NCBI GenBank assembly: GCA_002721815.1
Contig: PBLQ01000001.1
Coordinates: 158,379 to 222,378 of the forward strand
Direction: 5' to 3'
Source: Myxococcales bacterium
GTDB taxonomy: Bacteria > Myxococcota > UBA727 > GCA-2721815
Length of the DNA: 64,000 nucleotides
Under the pieces are notes generated by a model. It did not search any database, was not told where the DNA came from, and saw only the letters and a list, made by a program, of their open reading frames with translations. Made by a program: the position numbers and the translations under genes. Shown here in pieces: positions 54,401 to 62,273 of the stretch; the first letter of the stretch is position 1; each line of letters opens with the position of its first letter.

Positions 54401-55713
54401 ACCTCGATCAACTGGATGGCTTTTGCGCGCATCTTCGCGAAAGGCTTAAAGGAGCCACAACCGGCTCTCCCATACGAACCCTTCTTTTGGAACAAGTCGC
54501 AGACATCGAAGGACAACTCCTAAGAGGGCCCTCCACGCCCGCGTCGGCATCTGCCCGCATCGAGCCCGTCTCAAAAACCGCCACGCGACACGAGCAAGCT
54601 GCAGCCCTTTTAATGGATGCCAAAGAGTACGATAAAGCCATCAATGCGATCCGACAATGTATTGTACAAGACATTCGAAGCACCACTTCATGGCAAAAGC
54701 TTTTTGTATGTGCTCAAAAAACTGAGAACGACTGGCTTCTCTTGCAAGCTGGCGCCGGCCTTGTGGCGATGAATTTAGCAACTGCTGAACTCACTGAAAT
54801 TTTTGCCAACCGCGAGATGGTGGGCCCCCAATTACCTGCCTCGTTGCCTACCGCCGAACGGGTCAACAGGCTGATCACCCACCCACTTCATGCCAATCAA
54901 GCAGAACCACTCCTCACAGAACTCTCACTCACCATCCCAAAAATATTTGGCAAACCTTTAAACGAATTGGGACTAGAGCAGCAAAATCAACTACGGCCAC
55001 GCGACCTCTCAGATACTTGGCAACAGTCGCTGCAAACCGTGTATCAACTCCTTCATTTTGAAAATAAATTGAGCCTTTTTGAAAATCATCAACCCATGGC
55101 CATTGATGCCATCTTGGCCCCCACCTTTCCCCCGTCGTTGGTGGTAGAGCCCAAATCACGAACCGAAAACATTTCCCTTCAAAGCGTGTTTTTCATGGCG
55201 CGGGCTCTTTATTGGGCGCAACCACAAACACAATTATTAACGCTTTTACGGCTCGATGAATTACGAGGCGTGATAACAGCTTTAGGTGCATTTCTACTCA
55301 GGCAGGCCCCACCGAGCAGCGCCCAGGCTGCTTTGCGCATGGGGCAAAAATTAACCAACGTCTATCTCAAATCAGGTCCGAAGAATGAGCGAGAGAAACG
55401 CCAAGAATCACTGGCCAACAAAGTCAAACAATTACGCGATCATGACATTCGAAAAGAAGCTCAGAAACATTTTCAAGCCACATCGCTCTCCAGCAACAGA
55501 CTGGCCCTATTGCTCACAGGTGACCTGCTCACCGCGATCAGCAGCCTCGCTCTGCTTCACCAACGCCCTGTGCAACAAGGTAATTCCTTGGCCATCCGCG
55601 ATTTATTGGGATTTGGAATCAGTGACGGGCTGCAAAAAACACGCGCACAAATGGGAATGGTCTGCGACCCCATTTTGATCAGCAAGCTGTATCAGGTTTC
55701 TCGTTTGGGTTAG
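51460..55713 (+). CDS. Giant TPR-type scaffold protein, 1417 residues
   Basis: Cytoplasmic-looking protein of helical repeats. TPR-like pairs occupy about residues 1-285 and 490-1130 (for example ESAFSAYQQALKCNPNRSLA, AKKALERLLGLVESPIEKA). Between them, about 285-470 is a polar, acidic and Ser/Pro-rich linker. The last 300 residues form a distinct domain (SVFFMARALYWAQPQTQLLT; NRLALLLTGDLLTAISSLAL), a layout I associate from memory with myxobacterial TPR proteins. The TAA of the kinase abuts its ATG, so it is probably the kinase's scaffold or substrate; the linker is a good phosphorylation target. No signal peptide. Confidence 0.82.
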   Translation: MTSENLYIKALRQGAAPHELHVLELQIIEDASTDRLIELLNTEIAELTGKRARLHQLTLANVRLATTLAARSQNDTSKIALNAAIDAARIWWRTLNDAEKAKRMQLRALWLAGIHFPETLEDSINAANGPQAALHLLRQTIQNGHELAMDFSHILLDILKNHGAPKKILLEALKALRKWPHNAAFHLKVRSYAELTQKAEEALFPLKDLLEKHPNDPTITSLVLESIGKMHQILQDDESAFSAYQQALKCNPNRSLAWQYGQQLSEKLNLPFDFPKPPDATLTEGMAVTMSPQRSEEETVRSRNMLSQESTSPGNSFSASLHSLEEQDILELHSVPPSLSPPPLPQDSEEQPPVLPEPDQHDDFDHIWQAERQRLSMDAESVSEARPIKDNPGTATLVSVPSWEMSESDTSFEEETEVQRAELSETSTQVGFFRKGNNHKQPASVTSSEESDIDDTPDNTQFELAIDATGTQLAYDLLRDQEPQQISAIWRHKLFQKLMEQDKQHHNLLSLHPQVLALLQEGFADVVKWVTIYFSRLNEADRSSVPDLWVKTLELLDEDHPLDGKLTPLILKAAAAQSSLTEKVYALADNCHEPTLKRKIFKSILPLWPHEEGVNQTYAKLARNTEAFPSEHFEICEEWAETCPDTIDAQKALLRAAQQHGKPQHAKKALERLLGLVESPIEKAAQWSALAEHYWLQSPDYWKEAATACVQAIGYEPNNLDHWVAFILKCEDKLGVNEAQAAHALLSNPNEALLSELRQFLDPILLDLGDDHELLPPELRKIIGLLLGMNPKDPAKACEILSSMVDDFSDDLSILETYAHLLAIHGLKPKPTPLNHLETILSSHAEAIDTMQQLSLWGDLGTVRWSAGDSSGALSAFQKLFGLLQHDADNPSPAIPERVLDTAFSVLNSPEHKEDHTGLLIATLELKAQHQSKMESASSLKRALALASKHDAAKAKSIFEQLPLDLLDASTLESGRKTYDNLDQLDGFCAHLRERLKGATTGSPIRTLLLEQVADIEGQLLRGPSTPASASARIEPVSKTATRHEQAAALLMDAKEYDKAINAIRQCIVQDIRSTTSWQKLFVCAQKTENDWLLLQAGAGLVAMNLATAELTEIFANREMVGPQLPASLPTAERVNRLITHPLHANQAEPLLTELSLTIPKIFGKPLNELGLEQQNQLRPRDLSDTWQQSLQTVYQLLHFENKLSLFENHQPMAIDAILAPTFPPSLVVEPKSRTENISLQSVFFMARALYWAQPQTQLLTLLRLDELRGVITALGAFLLRQAPPSSAQAALRMGQKLTNVYLKSGPKNEREKRQESLANKVKQLRDHDIRKEAQKHFQATSLSSNRLALLLTGDLLTAISSLALLHQRPVQQGNSLAIRDLLGFGISDGLQKTRAQMGMVCDPILISKLYQVSRLG

Positions 55714-57137
55714 CGGGCGCCGCAATCTGCGCAATCCGATCCATAATCACAGACGTCGTACATGCTGTTCCAACCGCCGTCGTCACAGACACCATCGTTG
55801 GCATAGGGGCATGTATTCATACAGGTTCCATTGGCCTCAGCGCAATCCGGGTCGGGCTCTTCACAAAAGGTGTCGCATTCGCCATCGCCGTAATAACCCC
55901 AAAGCGCACAAATATCATTTGAGGAGCTGCCACCCTCCGAACCGTCTTCTGCACAATCAGGATCCGGTTGCGCACAAAAGGTATCGCACTCACCATCTCC
56001 ATAATAACCCCAGAGCGCACAGATATCGTCTGAGGAGCTGCCGCCACTGTTGGAGGCGTCTTCATCACAATCAGGGTCCGGCTGCGCACAAAAGGTATCA
56101 CACTCGCCATCTCCGTAATAACCCCACTGTGCACAGATATCGTCTTCGGAGGATCCGTTGTCGTCGCTGCCCGTGGTGCCGGTACCGGAACCACAATCAG
56201 GATCGGGATTGAGACAGAATTCATCACATGTGCCGTCTCCGTAAAACCCCCAAACTTCGCAAAGGTCATCATCGGCCCCACCAGCGCCAGAATCGCCACC
56301 CGTTGAGTCTTCACAGTCAGGATCGGGCTGCAGACAAATGGTGTCACAAAAATCGTCATTATAAAGATTGTGGACCACGCAAGGGTCATCCGTATTGTTG
56401 CTATTTCCCGAGGAAGTTGTGCCGGTCTCACAATCTGGATCCGGGTTCAGACAGAACTCATCGCAAGTCCCATCCCCGTACCAACCGAAGGTTTCGCAAG
56501 GATCCTCACTGGTGTTACCAGAGTTGCCCGAGCCATTATTATCATCATTGTTTCCAGAACTGCCGTCGCTGTTGCCAGAGTTACCATCACCGCCAGAAGA
56601 AACATCATCGGGGAGGGCATTGGGATCCTCTTCGCACACACCTTGTGGGTTACAATAGCCCGTGGCACATTCTTGAGCTGTCAAACACTCCACACACTGC
56701 CCTGGCATGTTTGAATTCTCTGCCGTACAAATTGGTGAAGTGGGTGGGCACTGCTGGCTTTCTCGGCACCAAGAGTCCAATAAATTCTGGCAAAGGTTCA
56801 CCGCCGGGTTACAGTATTGATCGATGGGGCATTCCGCAGTGGTGGTGCAGGTAGAGGCGGTAGCGGCGTCTCCATCAATCGGGTCTCCCATGCAGATACC
56901 GGACTCACACCACTGACCTGGCAAGCAATCTGATTCGAGTTCACATATGGTGGTGGCGTTTTGCGCTTGGGAGGCTTGGCACATGCCCGCGCTACAAATT
57001 TCGCCAGCGGGACAATCGCGATCAACGGCGCAAGCATCGATGGTGGGTTCGATTTGATTGGCACATCCCAGGCCCGTTACCCAAAGCAAGGCAAACAACA
57101 ACACAACCGTTTTGGACCTTGAATTCTGACGTACCAT
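55710..57137 (-). CDS. Cysteine-rich lipoprotein with DPDC repeats
   Basis: Exported protein of 475 residues. The signal peptide ends VTGLGC, a lipobox. The first 160 residues hold three Dickkopf-like six-cysteine units (DRDCPAGEICSAGMC, ESDCLPGQWCESGIC, TAECPIDQYCNP). A Gly/Asn/Ser linker follows, then six tandem units of the form C-x5-YGDGxCDxFC-x3-DPDC (about bases 55850-56510 in DNA), and a C-terminal CPYANDGVCDDGGW motif ending in cysteine pairs. Calcium or metal binding is plausible from the Asp/Cys pattern. ATG at 57137 has GGAGG five bases upstream. Its stop overlaps the convergent TPR gene by four bases. Confidence 0.85.
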   Translation of the reverse strand: MVRQNSRSKTVVLLFALLWVTGLGCANQIEPTIDACAVDRDCPAGEICSAGMCQASQAQNATTICELESDCLPGQWCESGICMGDPIDGDAATASTCTTTAECPIDQYCNPAVNLCQNLLDSWCRESQQCPPTSPICTAENSNMPGQCVECLTAQECATGYCNPQGVCEEDPNALPDDVSSGGDGNSGNSDGSSGNNDDNNGSGNSGNTSEDPCETFGWYGDGTCDEFCLNPDPDCETGTTSSGNSNNTDDPCVVHNLYNDDFCDTICLQPDPDCEDSTGGDSGAGGADDDLCEVWGFYGDGTCDEFCLNPDPDCGSGTGTTGSDDNGSSEDDICAQWGYYGDGECDTFCAQPDPDCDEDASNSGGSSSDDICALWGYYGDGECDTFCAQPDPDCAEDGSEGGSSSNDICALWGYYGDGECDTFCEEPDPDCAEANGTCMNTCPYANDGVCDDGGWNSMYDVCDYGSDCADCGAR

Positions 57138-57310
57138 CATCACCTCCAAGTTGCGCTTATATCGATTTCTTGTCTCTCTCGCCCCCGAACAATGACCGAT
57201 AAGCCTGTTTCAGATCCTATTATCGTCAACGGCCCCTGGCGTTTGCGTGAATTTTGCCTTCTGTCGGTAAAAACAGGAAAATTGCGCGAAAATGTGTCAG
57301 ACTGCCGAGG

Positions 57311-58489
57311 ATGAAAAAAGCCTTCGTTATTAAAACCTCAAGTGAAATTAGCCCCTTAGGGAGGCCTGTGGGCGATCTGATCTTAGGGCAGACCCGTTTG
57401 AGTGAGTATCGGGCATCTGCGCTCCGGGCAGCAGGCTTTAACGGCCCACAAACTGCTGAAATTAATGAAGAAATATCTGGGCCGGCCCTGGTTATCGCCG
57501 ATGACACGTTCGCATCCGCCAGAGCCCTCAAGGCCTTTGCCCAGATGATCAATGCCAAAAAACCACAGCGCCCATTGGCCCTGGTCCTTCCGCACTCAAG
57601 GCAAACCGAGCTCTTCCGCCCCTTACAAGATGTGGCCGAGTCCTCTGAAGGCCTAGAGTACGCCATCCGGTTCATCCCCGAAGGGCACACCGGTACGGCC
57701 GAAGCACTTTTGACCCAAACGCCCTGTGACACCGTAACGTTGCCCTATCGTGAAATTCTTTTGGCCCAAAAAATCCCCCGCTTTATTTTGGGAACACCCT
57801 CTGATGAAATGGAAGTCCCGCTCACATCGACCGTGGTGATGCGGATTCGACATTGGGTCCACGTTTTACGGCTTTCCCATCTTTGGCCTCAAATCCAACT
57901 TATCGAGCAATCTCAGCGACAATGGTGGAAAACCCTCTGGAATTTAATTTGGGGTTTTTCATTTTCGCGTCATCGACGAATCGCAAATTATTATGACCGG
58001 TTTTGTTTTATCCACGCAAGCGCACATATCCATCCCACTGCCACGGTAGAAGCCTCGATCATTGGTAAAAACGTTCGAATAGGCGCTTATGCCAATGTGG
58101 TTGGATCCGTTATCGCCGATGATGTCACGATCGAGGATCGGGCCAATATCAACCATTGTGTTTTGGGCACAAAGACCTTCGTATCAAAGAATTCTACCGT
58201 GGTAGCAAGTGTTGCCTTTGGTCCCACCGATGTTTGCGTCAATGGGATTCAATATGCCTTAATCGACGAAGGGTGTGCCCTTACTTCGTGGGCCCGACCT
58301 TTAGACGCGCTTCCCAACGCACCGGTCCGAGTAAAAGACGGGGACGATCTCAGAGAAGTGGGGCTGTTGCCATGTGGAGTGGCTTTTGGGAAAAAGTGCT
58401 ACGTGGGCGCCAATGTCATGATCGCACCGGGTCGGGTTATCGCGCCTGAAACCACCCTATTGGCCGAAAAAGACGGTATCGTGACCTAA
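57311..58489 (+). CDS. Left-handed beta-helix (hexapeptide repeat) protein, sugar-nucleotide-like
   Basis: Protein of 392 residues. The C-terminal 200 residues form a hexapeptide left-handed beta-helix (IHPTATVEASIIGKNVRIGA, VIADDVTIEDRANINHCVLG, VGANVMIAPGRVIAPETTLL), as in GlmU-type and other acyl- or nucleotidyltransferases. The N-terminal 200 residues have a Rossmann-like start (PALVIADDTFASARALKAF, RPLALVLPH) but no classic nucleotidyltransferase signature. The substrate is unknown; a sugar-nucleotide or cell-envelope role fits the family. ATG at 57311 has GAGG directly against it; 19 upstream codons are open. Confidence 0.72.
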   Translation: MKKAFVIKTSSEISPLGRPVGDLILGQTRLSEYRASALRAAGFNGPQTAEINEEISGPALVIADDTFASARALKAFAQMINAKKPQRPLALVLPHSRQTELFRPLQDVAESSEGLEYAIRFIPEGHTGTAEALLTQTPCDTVTLPYREILLAQKIPRFILGTPSDEMEVPLTSTVVMRIRHWVHVLRLSHLWPQIQLIEQSQRQWWKTLWNLIWGFSFSRHRRIANYYDRFCFIHASAHIHPTATVEASIIGKNVRIGAYANVVGSVIADDVTIEDRANINHCVLGTKTFVSKNSTVVASVAFGPTDVCVNGIQYALIDEGCALTSWARPLDALPNAPVRVKDGDDLREVGLLPCGVAFGKKCYVGANVMIAPGRVIAPETTLLAEKDGIVT

Positions 58490-58556
58490 GGCAAAAGCCA
58501 CGAAACCCCATTGCAGCACACGAAACAAAATCATAGAAGATGGTGGGAGCAAAATC

Positions 58557-58976
58557 ATGACCAAACCGACTCAAATTGACCACATTGCCATTGCCACCCC
58601 TAGCATTGATGAATCTTTAAAATTCTACGAAAATGCTTTGGGGCTTCAAGCAGCACACATTGAAGAATTACCTGACCGCGGTATTCGGGTGGCCATGCTG
58701 CCCATTGGAGAAGCGACCATCGAGCTCATCGAACCCCTTCATGACAAAAGCGAGGTTTCGGGGTTCTTGGCCAAACGTGGCGGTGGCATTCATCACATCG
58801 CTTTGCGCACCCCCGATGTAGATGAAAACGTCTCTCAGTTAAAAGACAAAGGCGTCCGGTTAACCGCCGACGAAGCCGCTCCGGGTGCACATGACTGCCG
58901 CGTGGCCTTTATTCACCCCAAAGCCAGTGGCGGTGTGTTACTCGAATTAACCACCCCTCCCGAGCGCTCCGAATGA
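58557..58976 (+). CDS. mce: Methylmalonyl-CoA epimerase
   Basis: Metalloenzyme of the vicinal oxygen chelate fold, 139 residues, that interconverts (R)- and (S)-methylmalonyl-CoA in propionate and branched-chain metabolism. Two VOC halves are seen: QIDHIAIATPSIDESLKFYE and GGIHHIALRTPDVDENV, with metal-binding His in both, and LLELTTP with the glutamate at the end. GGGAG lies seven bases before ATG. The methylmalonyl-CoA mutase is not in the window. Its stop overlaps the yidD start by four bases. Confidence 0.93.
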   Translation: MTKPTQIDHIAIATPSIDESLKFYENALGLQAAHIEELPDRGIRVAMLPIGEATIELIEPLHDKSEVSGFLAKRGGGIHHIALRTPDVDENVSQLKDKGVRLTADEAAPGAHDCRVAFIHPKASGGVLLELTTPPERSE

Positions 58977-59269
58977 ATTTTTTGAGTGCCCTCAATCGGG
59001 CTCTGGCGCTGCCGTTTCTGGGTTTGGTGTGGCTCTACACCACCTGCTGTCGGCCATTGATGCAGGGACGGTGCCGTTTTCATCCCTCATGCGGAGACTT
59101 CTGTCAGCATGCTTTTCAACAGCATGGCTTTGGGGGCGGATTGCTTTTGGCCATGCACCGTTTACTACGTTGCCACCCTTTTCATCCCGGCGGGGTAGAT
59201 CAAGTCCCACAGTCTTTTTCATGGCGCCGATTTTTACCGCGAACGAAAGCCAAAACATGCGATTCTTAA
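58973..59269 (+). CDS. yidD: Membrane protein insertion efficiency factor YidD
   Basis: Small membrane-associated protein of 98 residues, YidD family. The signature CRFHPSCGDFCQHAFQQHGF with RLLRCHPFHPGGVDQVP is unmistakable. Normally yidD sits between rnpA and yidC; here it is in a lipid and CoA operon, ATGA-overlapped with mce and ending 13 bases into the acyltransferase frame. The His/Ser variations (CRFHPSC rather than CRFYPTC) are mild. Confidence 0.92.
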   Translation: MNFLSALNRALALPFLGLVWLYTTCCRPLMQGRCRFHPSCGDFCQHAFQQHGFGGGLLLAMHRLLRCHPFHPGGVDQVPQSFSWRRFLPRTKAKTCDS

Positions 59270-60099
59270 TCCGTCACATCCAAGAGAGCTTAAAAAACAA
59301 AATCGATCCGGCTCTGCTCCGCCGCGTGGATGAAGCACCGAGACATAATATTGGTGAATTCGGTACCGATCCTTTTGGTTACGATCCCGAACTGATCAAA
59401 CTCATCGCTCCGGTGGCGCGCTTTTTTTACGACAACTATTTTCGATGCGAAGCCTCCGGGTTGGATCGCATTCCCCAAGGGCGGGTGATGCTCATTGCCA
59501 ACCATTCAGGTCAACTGCCTTTCGACGCGATGATGATCGGGGCCAGCATCCTATTGGAAGCCCCTCAGCCCCGTTTGGTGCGCGGCATGGTGGAGCGCTG
59601 GAGCGCAGAGCTCCCATTTGTCTCCACCTTGTTTAACCGCGCAGGTCAATTTGTAGGCAGTCCCGCCATCGGTAAGCGGCTGCTCGAAATGGATGAAGCC
59701 CTCATGGTTTTCCCTGAAGGCGCCAAAGGCATCGCGAAGTTGTACAGCGAGCGATACAAGCTCCAAAGCTTTGGGCACGGGTTCATGCGCTTGGCACTGG
59801 AGACCCAAACCCCCATTGTGCCCGTGGCCCTGGTGGGTGCAGAAGAGCAAGCCCCGGCCATCGCAGACATTAAACCATTGGCCAAGCTGTTGGGCTTCCC
59901 CGCCTTCCCATTGGTGGCACCACACATTCTCCCCCTGCCTTTACCAGTTAAGTATTACCTTCACTTTGGCGAGCCCATGAAATTTGGCGGAGATGGTACC
60001 GAAGATGATGATGTCATCGCTGGTTATGTCAACGAAGTGAAAGACACCATTCAACACATGTTACACGTGGGCCTCGAGCAGCGGCCCTCTATTTTTTAG
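59257..60099 (+). CDS. PlsC-type lysophospholipid acyltransferase
   Basis: Membrane-associated acyltransferase, about 280 residues from ATG 59257. The catalytic block is NHSGQLPFDAMMIG, a longer spacing than the classical HX4D, as seen in a PlsC subgroup; block III is MVFPEGAKGIAKLY and block IV is PIVPVALVGAEEQ. It probably acylates a lysolipid. The frame is open to 59029, but upstream codons run inside yidD and the translated sequence there is not family-like; ATG 59221 is the other candidate. It precedes the SDR gene by 11 bases. Confidence 0.85.
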   Translation: MRFLIRHIQESLKNKIDPALLRRVDEAPRHNIGEFGTDPFGYDPELIKLIAPVARFFYDNYFRCEASGLDRIPQGRVMLIANHSGQLPFDAMMIGASILLEAPQPRLVRGMVERWSAELPFVSTLFNRAGQFVGSPAIGKRLLEMDEALMVFPEGAKGIAKLYSERYKLQSFGHGFMRLALETQTPIVPVALVGAEEQAPAIADIKPLAKLLGFPAFPLVAPHILPLPLPVKYYLHFGEPMKFGGDGTEDDDVIAGYVNEVKDTIQHMLHVGLEQRPSIF

Positions 60100-60110
60100 C
60101 AAAGACCACC

Positions 60111-61088
60111 ATGGCCACACGAACGAAAAAAAGAGAAAAAGTTGTTATCACAGGAATTTGTGGGGCCCTGGGCAAATTACTCGCTCTTGAACTTCATAAA
60201 GACTTTGACGTCATTGGTGTTGACCGGCGGCCTTTTTACGATCGGCCCAAAGACATCAAACATTTGCGCTTGGACCTCAGACGTAAATCCGCCATCAACA
60301 CCATTAAACGTGAAAAGCCCAACATCATCATTCACCTGGGCGTTCTGAGAAACCCTCGCAAACACAAAGGCAAAGAAAAAGCGATCCATCTCAATATTGA
60401 GAGTACTTCCAAATTAATGGCACTCGCCCAAAAGATTAAAGTTCGCAAATTTGTCTTTCTTTCTTCCGCCAATCTGTATGGCCCCTCTTCTACCTCTTCT
60501 GGCTTCCTCACCGAAGACACCCCGCTGCACGGGGCAAACCGCTCCCCTGAAATTAGAGACTTGGTCTCGTTAGATATGATGCTGCAAGGTCTGTTTTGGA
60601 AAGCGCCAAACATGGAGACCATTATTTTAAGACCTGTTCACATTGTGGGGCCAGATCTCAACAACGCGCCCAGTCGGTATTTGCGACAGCCCAATGTGCC
60701 CACCATTATGGGTTTTGATCCCGTGATTCAAATGATTCACCAAGACGATATGGTACGGGCCATTCGCGCATCGCTCAAACCCAAATTGCAAGGCATCTAC
60801 AATGTGGCCGGACAAGGCCAAGCACCTCTTTCTCGCGTCCTAATGTTCTTGGGTAAACGAGCCTTCCCCGTGCCGGGTTTTATTTTTCGTGGTGCACTCC
60901 AGCGGGCGTTTAAGTACAACCTCACCAATTACCCACCCGGGGAACTGGATCATTTGAAATATTCTTGCTTGGTCGATGATGCCAGAACCAAAAAAGACAT
61001 GAAATTCACTGCAGAAAAATCCATGACCGATACGTTGATCGACCTGCTCGAGCCCTACCCCTTATTGCCGGTCCCCCACAAACGTTAA
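60111..61088 (+). CDS. Atypical NAD-dependent epimerase/SDR protein
   Basis: Extended-SDR protein of 325 residues. The dinucleotide motif [14 protein letters not shown] is near residue 12, [10 protein letters not shown] follows the second strand, and [13 protein letters not shown] is the usual SSxxYG strand. The catalytic YxxxK is missing: where it should be there is [13 protein letters not shown] nucleotide-sugar epimerase role is therefore doubtful; this variant is often found next to PlsC-type acyltransferases, as here, and may modify lipids or bind nucleotide only. Its stop overlaps the convergent queC stop by four bases. Confidence 0.8.
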   Translation: MATRTKKREKVVITGICGALGKLLALELHKDFDVIGVDRRPFYDRPKDIKHLRLDLRRKSAINTIKREKPNIIIHLGVLRNPRKHKGKEKAIHLNIESTSKLMALAQKIKVRKFVFLSSANLYGPSSTSSGFLTEDTPLHGANRSPEIRDLVSLDMMLQGLFWKAPNMETIILRPVHIVGPDLNNAPSRYLRQPNVPTIMGFDPVIQMIHQDDMVRAIRASLKPKLQGIYNVAGQGQAPLSRVLMFLGKRAFPVPGFIFRGALQRAFKYNLTNYPPGELDHLKYSCLVDDARTKKDMKFTAEKSMTDTLIDLLEPYPLLPVPHKR

Positions 61089-61780
61089 ACGTCTACGTAA
61101 ACCGTTGGGTCTGGAACACCGGCGGCATCAAAACCCTTACGACGCAACAGGCATGAATCGCAGGCGCCGCACGCTTTGTCGTCCACAGGGTCATAACAGG
61201 AATGGGTTAATCCATAGTCAACCCCGAGGGCTGACCCCTTTTGAATGATTTCCGCTTTGGTCAAATCGATCAATGGCGCGTGAATTGCTAACTTTTCCCC
61301 TGACACCCCAGCCGCCGTGGCCAAGTTCGCCAACTGCTCAAAAGCCGTAATAAATTCAGGACGGCAATCTGGATACCCCGAATAATCCACGGCATTGGCC
61401 CCAATGAATATTGCAGTGGCGCCTATCACCTCGGCATAACCCAAAGCAAACGACAGCAAAATGGTGTTCCGTGCTGGCACATAGGTCACCGGGATATCAT
61501 TTTCATTGGTGAGCTCTGTTCGGTCTTTTGGCACATCGATATCGTCGGTCAGCGCAGAGCCCCCAAAAGCGCGCAGATCCAGCGTGATTTGCTTCACCGG
61601 GTGGGCCTGAAGGTGCGCGGCCACTGCCGTCGCCGCCTTTAATTCAATGCGGTGCCGCTGCCCATAGTCAAAGGTCAGTGGGTAACAATCAAAACCAGAT
61701 GTTTTCGCGATGGCCAAGATGGTTGCGGAATCCAACCCGCCCGATAACAAAATAACCGCTTTGGGTTTTTGCTCATTCAT
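61085..61780 (-). CDS. queC: 7-cyano-7-deazaguanine synthase
   Basis: ATP-dependent synthesis of preQ0 on the queuosine route, 231 residues. The PP-loop [14 protein letters not shown] is at the N-terminus, with [29 protein letters not shown], and a C-terminal C4 zinc site in SCYDP-x7[11 protein letters not shown]. AAGGGA lies a few bases before the ATG. It follows a SnoaL-like gene by 12 bases. The other queuosine genes (queD, queE, queF) are not in the window. Confidence 0.96.
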   Translation of the reverse strand: MNEQKPKAVILLSGGLDSATILAIAKTSGFDCYPLTFDYGQRHRIELKAATAVAAHLQAHPVKQITLDLRAFGGSALTDDIDVPKDRTELTNENDIPVTYVPARNTILLSFALGYAEVIGATAIFIGANAVDYSGYPDCRPEFITAFEQLANLATAAGVSGEKLAIHAPLIDLTKAEIIQKGSALGVDYGLTHSCYDPVDDKACGACDSCLLRRKGFDAAGVPDPTVYVDV

Positions 61781-61792
61781 TCTGCATCCCTT

Positions 61793-62218
61793 CTAAGCGC
61801 GCCCCAGCAACCGCCAAAAGAAGCCTGTTACCCGGGGAATCCAGCCCCCAATGCCAGGTTGCCGATAAGGGACAAATGCTTGAATGCGAATAAATTGATC
61901 ATCGCAGATCTCAAACGCAAACGCCTGATCGAATTTCACTTCCATCCCGCCCTTAAGAACATGATGCGTGTCCACCTCGACCATGCCACCGTTTTCGGAC
62001 TCATAAAATTGACGAACCTTAAAGCCGGGCTTTACCAGGGTTTCTAGCCCCCAGGTTAAACCTTTCGTAATTGCGGTTTTTCCTACCATTCGTTCAATGG
62101 GGTAATGTGGATCGATCACCACAGCGTCATCGTGAATCATCGCTAACATGGCTTCAAGATTGCGCTCCACCATGAGATTTAACAATTCCTCAAACTTTTT
62201 TGATGGTTCGTGGGTCAC
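61793..62218 (-). CDS. SnoaL/NTF2-like protein
   Basis: Protein of 141 residues with the cone-shaped NTF2/SnoaL fold: FEELLNLMVERNLEAMLAMIHDDAVVIDPHYP, then GKTAITKGLTWGLETLV and the beta-sheet EVDTHHVLKGGMEVKFDQAFAFEI. Members bind or isomerise small hydrophobic molecules or only serve as a fold; the substrate cannot be read. GTG at 62218 has AGGAG six bases upstream. Shares a transcript with queC. The last 20 residues (GFFWRLLGRA) are hydrophobic and basic and may touch the membrane. Confidence 0.82.
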   Translation of the reverse strand: MTHEPSKKFEELLNLMVERNLEAMLAMIHDDAVVIDPHYPIERMVGKTAITKGLTWGLETLVKPGFKVRQFYESENGGMVEVDTHHVLKGGMEVKFDQAFAFEICDDQFIRIQAFVPYRQPGIGGWIPRVTGFFWRLLGRA

Positions 62219-62273
62219 GGGGCTCTCCTGTTGAGTCTTCTTACTACCAAGCGAAACAAAGGATGTATCAAGT

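Noticed and set aside
55850-56510. CRISPR array from regularly spaced repeats
   Set aside because: The units encode DPDC cysteine repeats in frame, have no constant spacers and no cas genes are near.
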